A DNA stretch of 64,000 bases, taken from positions 37,179,155-37,243,154 of the forward strand of contig OX155950.1 in assembly GCA_944548615.1 (NCBI GenBank). The letters run 5' to 3'. The position numbers and the translations under genes are program-made. How positions within the stretch are numbered: position 1 is the first letter of the stretch; each line of letters opens with the position of its first letter. Positions 54,996-64,000 of the stretch are shown here, piece by piece. Source of the stretch: Micropterix aruncella (taxonomy: Eukaryota; Arthropoda; Insecta; Lepidoptera; Micropterigidae). The notes below the pieces were generated by a model that was not told the DNA's origin, made no database searches, and was given only the letters and a program-made list of their open reading frames with translations.

Positions 54996-57839
54996 ATGAA
55001 TAGTCTTTCTATAAGATATCATAACGTTCGAGGTTTGCGTACGAAGACTAATATATTTAAAAACAACATTCTATGCAACGATTATGACCTAATAATGGCT
55101 ACCGAAAGTTGGCTTCTGGATGGCATCTTGGACGCGGAGGTCTTGGACTCACGCTATGACGCTCCGAGGAGGGATAGGGACCCCGACACCACGGTTAAGA
55201 AACGCGGCGGAGGTTCTCGTAGGAGTACGAAGGGAGTTAAACGCTTTCAGCAGGGACGATTGGAGCCCGACGAATGCTGAATGGTTCTGGTTTACCATTC
55301 CGTCCACATCGCCCATAGCGGACACAGATTTGCATATCGCATGTGTATAGATCACTGGCGAGGAACACAATAGATTAGTGCAGGAGTTTGTAGAATTAAT
55401 GGGTGATCTCGTTCAAAAGCATCCCGCAGACAAATTCTTAGTGGTAGGGGATTTTAATCTCCCAGCGTTAACATGGAGAGATGATGACGATGATAATTAC
55501 ACTAACGCCGGTACTATCGGTTCTATTTTTCTTGATCATGTAGCCTTCGCTGGTCTTATTCAATTTAATCATATAGCAAATGCAACAAATAGAATCTTGG
55601 ACTTAGCTCTTGCGAATTTTGACATAGAAATTGAACGAGCCTTAAATCCTTTAGTGAAAGAAGATGCACATCACCCGTCATTTGACATTTTCGTTCCGAA
55701 CCTTAGATACAAACCTCTTATAACTCCAGCTATCTCTCGAAATAACTTCTCAAAGGCGGATTATCCATCTCTCAATTACTATTTATCACTTATCGACTGG
55801 GACAATGTTTTATGGACAGATAACTTAGACAACGCTATTGGTGTATTCTATACTACAATTGGCGCAGGGATCGATTTGCATGTTCCGAGGCAAAAAGTGA
55901 TATCTAGTAAATATCCAAAGTGGTTCTCGCCAGCTCTAATCAATATTACAAAAGAGAAGATTAAATACCACCGAAAGTGGAGGCGGTACGGGAATCCGCT
56001 CGATTATGATGCCTTTTCCTTGCTACGATCGCGACAGAAATCCATGCAGAAAACATGTTATCACCCTTATATTGCAAACAGCGAGAATAGTATAACCAAG
56101 AATCCAAAGCAATTTTGGGCATATGTAAAGGGTATTAAAAAAGATCACGCTCTGCCTAGCCGTATGAAACTCAACGGTGTCTTTGCAACGGAGGGCCAAG
56201 CGATTAGCGAAAGCTTTGCCGATTATTTTAAATCGACATACATCATCGGGCAACCTGTCAATGTAATGCCGGTTAGTGACAATCTAGATACAATTTGTGG
56301 TTTAAGTAATATCCAAATCATCGAATCTCAAGTCCTAAAGTATCTTATGAATTTAGACCGCAATAAAGGACCGATGGTATACCACCTATTTTTGCCATCA
56401 ACTGTGCGAAGGAACTTTCCCGGCCACTTACATTGCTCTTTCGACACTCTATAAATGAGGGCGTATTTCCTTCTGCTTGGAAAGAAGCCATCGTCGTACC
56501 GGTACATAAAGGAGGCGCCAAAAACTGCGTAGAAAACTATAGGCCTATTTCAATATTGCCAGTTTTTAGCAAGCTCTTGGAAAAGGTTGTTTACGACCAG
56601 CTATATCAAGCTCTCGCTAGCTCGTTCACAGAGCACCAACACGGGTTTCTTAAAAATCGGTCGGTTGTTACAAACCTCGCTCATTTTACTGATTATACTT
56701 TGGGACGTATGGATCGGCGTATTCAGGTGGACGCGATATGTACTGACTTCTCAAAGGCCTTTGATCGTGTCAATCATGTTGAGCTAATAGCTCGTCTGTC
56801 GTCTATGGGCATACATGGAGATCTGTTAAGGTGGATAGCATCCTACGTTTTCAAGCGAAGGCAGGCCGTTGTCGTTGGTGGATTTAGATCTAGTTTCTTT
56901 GGCATTGAGTCTGGTGTTCCACAGGGATCCCATTTAGGGCCTTTGCTTTTTAATGTTTATATTAACGACATCGGTACTTGCTTTAATCACTGCGACTATC
57001 TCCTTTACGCAGATGATTTGAAAATCTTCATGGGAGTGAAGAACCATGGCGACTCTCAACTGATCCAGGAAGATCTGAATCGTTTCACTCGTTTTTGTGA
57101 ACAGCGTAAACTTTCTTTAAATGTAGCTAAGTGCCATAAAATCTAATTTTCGCGAAATGTCAATATTATTAACTTTAAATATACACTTGGCAATGATGAA
57201 ATTCTGGAAGTAGATCGAGTGCGTGATCTAGGAGTCATCTTAGATCGCAAGCTTTTAATGGATAAGCACATTGATTTAGTCGTCAACAGGGCTTACAGCA
57301 CCGTTGGTTTTATTATGAGAGTTTGTAGACCTCTTAAAAACACTCATTCTTTGACAACTGTTTATGTTGCATACGTACGCAGCCTGCTTTAATTTGCTTC
57401 TAATATTTGGTCTCCACAGTATGCTATATACAAGCTGAGGATTGAGCGTATTCAAAAACGATTTATACGTCATCTAAATCACCGCTTATTTTCCAACGGC
57501 TTGTCGTACGCTGAAGGTCTGCAACGCTATGGTTTAGAGACATTAGAGGACCGGCGAGTAGTATCAGATATGTCGTTTCTACATAAAATTGTTCATACTG
57601 AGTTGGACAGTTTATACCTCCTGATTAGGGTGAGCATACGAGCGCCTTCCCGACTCGCACGTGCCCACTCAACTTTTTACGTACCAAGGTTCAACACTAA
57701 CTATGGTTCTAATTCGTTATTGCCGCGCGTTATGCATGCATACAATGTATGCTTTAACGATATTGACATATTTAACCATCAGAATAGTCGATCCTTTGTT
57801 AAGGAGGTACGTGAAAAGCTGATTATCAGATCGGATTGA
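54996..57839 (+). pseudogene. LINE ORF2: endonuclease + reverse transcriptase, disrupted
   Basis: AP-endonuclease fold in order: IRYHNVRGLRTK (metal-binding N), ATESWL (catalytic E), FLVVGDFNLPALTW (D and N), and AHHPSFDI (terminal H region). Then the RT: VENYRPISILPVFSKLLEKV, motif A ICTDFSKAFDRVNH, motif B SGVPQGSHLGPLLFNVYIND, and catalytic YLLYADDLKIF. After that come thumb and C-terminal regions with ETLEDRRVVSDMSFLHKIV and STFYVPRFNTNYGSNSL. Reading frames change several times. The YADD motif itself is intact. Confidence 0.85.
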
Positions 57840-57871
57840 ATTAGCATGCACAATCACTCACAAGCACATTC

Positions 57872-57985
57872 GCACTACAGATACACACACCCACACACAC
57901 ATACATACACGCACACACACATACAAACACACACATACACACACTCACACATACACGCTCTCCATCACACAAACACACACTAACA
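57872..57985 (+). repeat. CA-rich microsatellite in LINE 3' UTR
   Basis: ACACAC runs interspersed with ACAT and ACGC. Confidence 0.85.
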
Positions 57986-58549
57986 TCCATACACTCGCAC
58001 ATAGCGATTTTAACTGTTACTTTTAAATTCTTCTTGGTTTTATTTATATTATATTGTTTAACATATTTTGTAATCCTTATATAGCAAATAATTTAAAACA
58101 TCATTGGCTTTGTTACTGGTATATATATTATGCTTATACGTATTTTTTATGCTGTATGTTTTTAAGAAAAATAAAATAAAATAAAATAAAATATAGGTAT
58201 ATATAAGATAATAAGGAGAAATTCACAATTGCGTCATTGGCTAATAGGCTGCACTGTAACAAAACTGTCTTTATAATAATTCTGAATTGAATATTAATGA
58301 TAATGATGCAAATAAAGAAAGAAATATCTAGATTTATATTCAAACCAGATAGTGGTAAACTGCTGAAATGTATACCCATTTTAAATGTCAGCAAATCAAA
58401 ACAAACATACTAATATATAGACATTTTCAAAGATTAAACAATCGAATCAAAGTCAATAAAATCAACTAAACACTATATAATAACACAACATAGTAAAAAA
58501 AAAGTTTTTAGGACAAATCCTTTTGCGTCACTATAATAAGGTGTTCACT

Positions 58550-58650
58550 AACATTGTACTGCAACTAAGGTATTCAACAACATTTTTTTGCAACTAAGGT
58601 ATTCAACAACATTTTACTGTAACTAAGGTATTCACCAACATTGTACTCAT
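58550..58650 (+). repeat. Short tandem repeat (CAACTAAGGTATTCAACAAC)
   Basis: Three adjacent units of about 30-37 bp, with a fourth diverged unit near 58715. Confidence 0.75.
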
Positions 58651-59165
58651 TAATTCGTTAACGTTTCCGGGCCAGGTTAGAAAACGTCTCTCCAAATATA
58701 TGCGGTGAACGTTGTGCTACAACTAAGGTATACAACAACTTTGTCATTAACAAAAACAAGCGCGATAACTTTATTTTTTTGGATACCTAACCTACTTTTT
58801 ATCCAGTTTCTTTTTTTTGTAGTATGGGTAATAGAGGGTACCTCAGCGGAGATATTAGTATCAACTTGCAATTTGACATTAAAAATCCATTTCTGTGCCT
58901 ACTTTCAGGATCCGGAGTTGCACGAATTGGGATCCGTGGAATAAACCGTTTCCGAGCTATGACGGAAATTGCCCTAGAAATGTTTATTTTTCTGCAAAGT
59001 GCACGGAATATTTCACAAATTTCAAATTAGATAATCTTGTCAGGTACATTTTTATAGTACTTTTTAACACTGAGTCGAAAAATACCAACCATGGGTCAAT
59101 AAGACTAATAGTTTCTCAGTTATGAATTCTAGTAATCGTACTAGAATTCATGAATTCACCAAAAG

Positions 59166-59208
59166 AATTCGGTCATGATAGGTCTCAACCTATCATGACC
59201 GAATTAGT
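59166..59208. repeat. Perfect inverted repeat
   Basis: AATTCGGTCATGATAGG and its exact complement around TCTCAA. A second palindrome (GAATTCTAG...CTAGAATTC) lies at 59123-59150. Confidence 0.85.
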
Positions 59209-59339
59209 TCAAGTTTCCGGGGGGTAACTGCTTTATTTTGCACCCTTTTGCCTCTTCTTGCCCCCCCCAAAACTATATTGGCTACCCTGCATTTCTGCAG
59301 ACTCATCGGATCCTTAAAGTAGACACCAAATAGGGTTTG

Positions 59340-59637
59340 TAACCCAAAATGAATTTTACAACTGGAGAACACTGAACGTGAAGACAGCATTACACATCGT
59401 TGGTCGCTGCCCAGGCCTCGCCGCAAAAGACACGGTTCACAGCGACGAGCCTTTCTCGAACCCAGCGATCTGCTCAACTTGAAGGTCAGTGATCTTGGAC
59501 TGGTTAGCAGTACCGGGCTAATAGCAGACCACTGACCCAACCACAAAGTGGGAAGTTACAAAAGAACTTATAAATCCAGGTGACATCAAGGGCTGGAAAC
59601 AAAACCCACACTCCGTTTACTACTACTACTACTATTA
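59340..59637 (+). mobile_element. RNase H-clade LINE 3' end, (TAC)n tail
   Basis: Plus-strand relative of the nested insertion at 3140-3426: GACAGCATTACACATCGTTG, CTCGAACCCAGCGATCTGCT, and a tail (TAC)n at 59620-59633. Confidence 0.65.
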
Positions 59638-59687
59638 AAATGGGTGAAAGCATGCAAAGTAAGCATTAAATCAGTTCCTTCACCAGC

Positions 59688-59727
59688 CAGTCTATAGGTC
59701 TAATACTTCTCGAAATATTAGACCTAT
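59688..59727. repeat. Inverted repeat, 15-bp arms
   Basis: TCTATAGGTCTAATA and complement around CTTCTCGAAA. Confidence 0.8.
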
Positions 59728-60744
59728 AGATTTAAAATTTCGTTCATAGATGCCCTGTTAGGCCAAACCACATTTAATTTTTACCGGTCAGTATATTTGC
59801 ATAAACGATTGACTCGAAGGTGTTTTTTAAAATATATTTATTTGCTAAATTATTTACAGTAAATGGACATACTACAATTACGATGTCATAGACGAGAATC
59901 CAGTAGCAAAAAAACTGATAACATGTTATGCCAGAAACTGTTGCCAGTGATCCTACTTCAATGTCGCCTAACTAGGCATAAGCCTGTTCTAAGACGGAAA
60001 TTTAAATTGTTATAAATATATTATAAACCAATATAAAAAACTAAGTAATGTTGAATATATAAAATTTGGAAGAGTTTATACACCAAGAGTTGTTATTAAT
60101 TCTTACAAGCTGAAAAATTTAATATAAAATTGATATTAAAGTAAAATTGATTATATAAAATTGCATTCACACTATCCGCGCTCGTCGTCACACTACACTT
60201 AATAAGTTGTTATTTTATCTTATAATATAAGATAAATTAAGATAAGTATCTTATAATCTTGACAACAATGTTTCTAACTTTGTTGTCATTACTTGAGTAA
60301 TTACGAGTTTAATAGTTATCATTTAAAATGATGGCAAGTTATAGATCAGTTTAAATCAAACCTAAAAATCGCGATAGACGATAGAATATAATGTTAATTC
60401 GCTCACTAGCGCCATCTGTAATAAAAAAGCATACACTCGTGACTACGCCGACTTTTTAATCTTCCACTTGGGAATTCTAACTTTGGATAGCAGAGGTCGG
60501 GCTGCGCAGGAATGAAATGAAAATCAGCCGCAAAGAAATTTAATAAAATAAGTAAATATATTAAAAATAATTAAAAACACGACTGCCTTTACAAAAGGTA
60601 AACTATCGTACTTATAATTATTTTTATTACGGGTTTCTATGAAATATTTGTGGTTTAACCTTCCATTTGAGATTAAACACGACGTATTTAGGTTAATTTA
60701 TTGATATTTCCACCCCCCCCCTCTCGCCCCACCGAGACGATTAG

Positions 60745-61025
60745 GACCCTGTGTTTGTATGTATGTGCCTGTATGTGTGTATTCCTCCACGATAGCGCCC
60801 AAACGCATCATCCCATGGAGCTGAAATTTGGCATGCAAGCATCATTCGGACATGGCAATAGTTGAAATTGTGGTTGAAATCAGTCCACCAGAGGGCGTGC
60901 TAGTCATAGTTCAATCTCGAAATAATGGATCGTAGAGCCGAAACCAAATTGCCAAGTTTTTGTTGGAATATCTTTTATACAAGAGACACGTTTTTTTTAA
61001 TACTGCTGTATTTAAGAAAATACTA
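60745..61025 (+). repeat. Dispersed repeat A, copy 6
   Basis: TATTCCTCCACGATAGCGCC, GGAGCTGAAATTTGGCATGC and GTATTTAAGAAAATACTACA. Confidence 0.65.
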
Positions 61026-61124
61026 CATCATATTGACAAATAGCTATTTAATACTACGGAAATACTACAAAATACTAAAATATACTATATTTGCTATCAT
61101 AGTCACTACATAATGACTGTCCGT

Positions 61125-61143
61125 GGGGGGGGGGGGGGGGGGG
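61125..61143 (+). repeat. Poly(G) run of 19
   Basis: Uninterrupted G run following CCGT. Confidence 0.95.
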
Positions 61144-61339
61144 TTCGCATGCTGAGAAAGTCTTGGGGTGACACAACCGATATTTTTCGAAGTTTTAGAA
61201 TCATGCAGATTTTTGTCAGCAGTCCCTAATATTTTTTCACTAGACGAGAAAACACGAGCAACAAACCCAGCAAAACCGAATGACGTTAGGCTTGCAATCC
61301 TACTACCCGGCGAACCCGTCACCCCAGGTTGGTATAACG

Positions 61340-62280
61340 ATATGTAATCGTTCTTTCAGCCGTGGGATGAGCGTAGAAGACTTGAGACAATGACAAACTA
61401 CTGTATAGCTCGCCAGCAGCCCGTTAGAGACCGACGCCTTACGGCGATGCACCGGAAAAGGTATACAGCGGGCAGCCTCGCCCCCTAACTACCAGTTTTG
61501 GTAAGATATCTCAGTCTGGAATTAACCTTCAGGATATATCCGTCCTCCCCGACTGGTTACGCGTCCGAAGTCGTTTACGCGACCCCTCCCTTTTGTATTA
61601 CAGCGCTATTTTAATTAAAATTTATCGCGGACCTGGGCGTTCCTTGCCCGTAGTGCCACACGGGATCGAGTGGTCCAAGGTCATTACAAGAGTGGCTTGA
61701 CAACAGGTCAACATCCACTGCCGCTGCTTAGGAGACAGTGTACTTCAAAATCTCCAGACTCTTTCAGCAATTAGTCAGAATGCACAACCGACAGACGTCG
61801 CCGAACGGTGCGCAACCCGTCCAGTGGCGCCGGGAGAAACCGGTCCACCAGCTTCGAGACCTGAGGCACGAAAGTCTTATCCAGGGTAGCCTTCCACTCG
61901 AGGAGGCTTCTGAATAGCTCCGCCACATGCCCGTAAGAGGACAACGCCTTATCCGCGAGGTAACCAGGTATGTTACCCAGCGGGCTTACATTCACGCCCT
62001 TACTTCCAATTGCGACCAGATTACTCCGGTCTCTCGATTGGTTACGAGTTCGAGGTCGCTTGCGCGGTGCTCTCCCTTGCGAAGCGGTGAAACCCGATGG
62101 TCGTTTCAAGAGCAGTCGCCGTAAGGTCCGCAACCACCCCCGCTCTATAGGAAACAGTACTGCTTCCAGACTCCCCCTACTGTTAGTCAGAATGCACAAT
62201 CGATTGGCTTCCGCCGCACGGTGTCCAGCCCGTCCAGGAGCTCCAGAAGATTGACTCTTAGGGGAAACTAGCCCCAAGGC
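61340..62280 (-). repeat. GC-richer unclassified repeat with two related modules
   Basis: Modules at about 61380-61840 and 61910-62240 share CCGACTGGTTACG/TCGATTGGTTACG, CGGT-rich blocks and TTAGTCAGAATGCACAA. A minus-strand ORF (61771-62277, 168 residues, KTFVPQVSKLVDRFLPAPLD) is open, but I do not recognise it. Part (YGHVAEL, CCACATGCCCGTAAGAG) recurs at 22820. Confidence 0.45.
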
Positions 62281-62514
62281 CAGAGTCCTACTCGGGCTCG
62301 CACTTTATAGGTGGAGGCCGCCGAATGGGTGTTGACAGGTGACTGTGACCAACCTTGAATAAATGGGTCTTCGTGGCTAACTCAGCAAGGGGCCATTAGC
62401 TCCCCCACCCACCGACAAGGAGGTAAAACATTGTAAGCGCGCAATTTTTTTTTTCGAGGTGAAGACGGATATATACATTTTGATCCTTCACCCCCCCCCC
62501 CCCAAGACGATTAA

Positions 62515-62745
62515 GACAATTTCCAGACTGAAGTCTGTCTTTGTGTCTGTATGCGTGTTTGTGTGTGTGTGTGTGTGTGCGTGTGTGTGTGTGTGTATCC
62601 CTCTACGATAACATCCAAACGCTTCATCCGATTGTGCTGCCGTTTGGCATGCACGCATCATTTGGTCATTACAAAAGTTGAAAAGATTATGGTTGAAATC
62701 GGTCCACCAGAGGGTGCGTTAGTCATACTTCAATCTCGAAATACA
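62515..62745 (+). repeat. Dispersed repeat A, copy 7, with GT microsatellite
   Basis: (GT)n at 62558-62596 followed by CATCCGATTGTGCTGCCGTT and CGGTCCACCAGAGGGTGCGT. Confidence 0.65.
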
Positions 62746-63094
62746 GAAAAGTGCACTGAGAGCAATTGCAGGAGTATCTCGTGACACGTACTGCGAACCA
62801 TATTTTCTTAATTACAAAATTTTGACTTTTACGTCTGAATATATTTTACAATGTCTACTATATGCTAAATCAAATATTAACGAACAAGAGGTAAACGGGA
62901 ATATGCACTCCCACAATACACGCAGACGTGATGACGTTATCCTGCCTAAAGTACGCCTTACGCAGACACAAAAGTCCTTTGGATGTTTGAGCTATAAGCT
63001 TGTTGAGGACTTCGCCCAACATTCAGTCAACAAAAGAAGTAAATTCTCTATAATCGAAACTGCAAACACACTTAATATAACATGCGTCAACTAG
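62743..63094 (+). pseudogene. LINE ORF2 C-terminal fragment
   Basis: IQKSALRAIAGVSRDTYCEP, then ILTFTSEYILQCLLYAKSNI, HSHNTRRRDDVILPKVRLT, the usual LINE order after the RT palm. Directly joined to repeat A upstream. Confidence 0.7.
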
Positions 63095-63562
63095 CATTGA
63101 ATTCTATATAATTTCGACAATTATTGCACACACAGCCGATGACTAATATCATTTCTTCTGATCGATCCAATTTGACACACTTTGTTTCTCCCACGCATTG
63201 AACATTGCATCATACACACGATATACAAAGCCAATGATATACATTCGATCGATCATTCATCATCCTCCAAAGAGCACACGTCGAGACTACACCTCGTTAT
63301 CATCGTCATCAAGCAGTCACTACATTATCCGCGATACCGATCTTCAAGTCTCACTCCGCGATTACACAACTGCGACATAGACTTCGAGCACACACTACAC
63401 ACTCGGCGACTTATCAACCAAGGCGTTACAAACTGGCAACCATCACATACCTTCTGAATAAATACTTCATCTTCAGCGACATTCGACTTTTATTACGGAG
63501 AAAACCCCTTGATGAGAACCACCCTTCACTCACGAGCAATTTGAGTCTAGTGCAGGGTGGCC
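63095..63562. other. No recognised feature
   Basis: Between two LINE fragments. Mixed composition, no supported frame or repeat. Confidence 0.3.
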
Positions 63563-63730
63563 CCCTCACAAGCTCTTTAACCAGCTACCACTCTCCACAA
63601 AAAAGATGGAAACAAAGGCGTTTAAAAGATTTATTAAACAAAAGCTGCAATCCACACATGCTTTCTATAAGCTGGGTGATTTTTTTGAGCATACCAATTC
63701 TTTCAAATGGGAATAACTTTAATATGTAAC
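63563..63730 (+). pseudogene. LINE ORF2 extreme C-terminus
   Basis: KLFNQLPLSTKKMETKAFKR followed by IKQKLQSTHAFYKLGDFF and a stop. This matches the LFNxLP...FK motif that ends many LINE ORF2 proteins. Confidence 0.55.
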
Positions 63731-64000
63731 TTTCAGGTACCTCATTTTAGTTCCTATTGTTTAATAATAATATTATGAATTTAATATTTAATATGTAGAT
63801 TACAATGTGTAATGTAACATACCTGATCATATACATACGTTGTTTTTTCCAATTTTGTTTTGATACTCCTATTGTGTGGTTATTTTTTGTATAAAGTGCT
63901 TGATGACTATTAATATTCTTATATTAATTATCTATTTTATATGTATACTCATGTACATGGATTCAGCTCTATTTTTTTAAAAATTTATTTGTCTGCCGTG

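Larger units (their letters stand above)
54700..58195 (+). mobile_element. Jockey/CR1-type LINE, broken
   Basis: From a 5' UTR-like region through endonuclease and RT to a 3' UTR with a CA microsatellite and an (AAAAT)n tail (58165-58192). Only the ORF2-like frame is seen; no ORF1/gag was found. At least two frameshifts (about 55180 and 56375) and internal stops at 55348, 57146 and 57391 make it inactive. Confidence 0.85.

Noticed and set aside
59193..59546. Minus-strand ORF of 117 residues
   Set aside because: Opposite strand of a LINE 3' end whose coding traces and tail are on the + strand.

Overview
This is a eukaryotic window: AT-rich, intron-containing and dominated by transposable elements. 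Non-LTR retrotransposon debris, a Penelope-like element, mariner/Tc1 and hAT remnants, PIF/Harbinger-like MITEs, a Helitron N-terminus and minisatellite-bearing interspersed elements together suggest an insect, most likely a moth or butterfly. That assignment is inference from repeat types and protein style; no species marker is present.

Two multi-exon host genes can be supported, both on the + strand. Gene A (5.5-15.2 kb) encodes an unrecognised protein. Five exons were found, ending in a stop and an AATAAA signal, and its 5' end was not found. A diverged copy of its last exon lies at 17.6-17.9 kb. Gene B (22.0-53.0 kb) is an eight-exon monocarboxylate-transporter-like (SLC16/MCT, major facilitator) gene. 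Its splice phases all agree and its exons sum to 1365 nt (454 residues plus stop). Its first intron is about 23 kb.

Layout. 0.8-4.0 kb: non-LTR retrotransposon pieces, one with a nested insertion bounded by a 12-bp target duplication. 4.4-15.2 kb: gene A, with MITEs (palindromic, PIF-like, hAT), minisatellites and LINE tails in its introns. 15.3-21.9 kb: LINE, Tc1/mariner and other repeats, and the last-exon copy. 22.0-45.2 kb: intron 1 of gene B, holding five long (TA)n tracts, a 6.4-kb array of 619-bp satellite units that reverses orientation once, a nearly intact Penelope-like element with identical direct pseudo-LTRs, a Helitron fragment, an inverted 119-bp minisatellite array and a strongly G-rich block. 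45.2-53.0 kb: exons 2-8 of gene B with MITEs, a LINE fragment, a mariner pseudogene and short satellites between them. 54.7-58.2 kb: a mostly full but broken Jockey/CR1-type LINE. 58.2-64.0 kb: further repeats and LINE tails.

The most interesting region is 23.7-35.0 kb. The 619-bp satellite array and the Penelope-like element lie next to each other, each bordered by (TA)n. The element's pseudo-LTRs carry a hammerhead-ribozyme-like fold, and the satellite unit carries a weakly similar hairpin. Whether the satellite is mobilised by the Penelope machinery is a hypothesis to test, not a conclusion.
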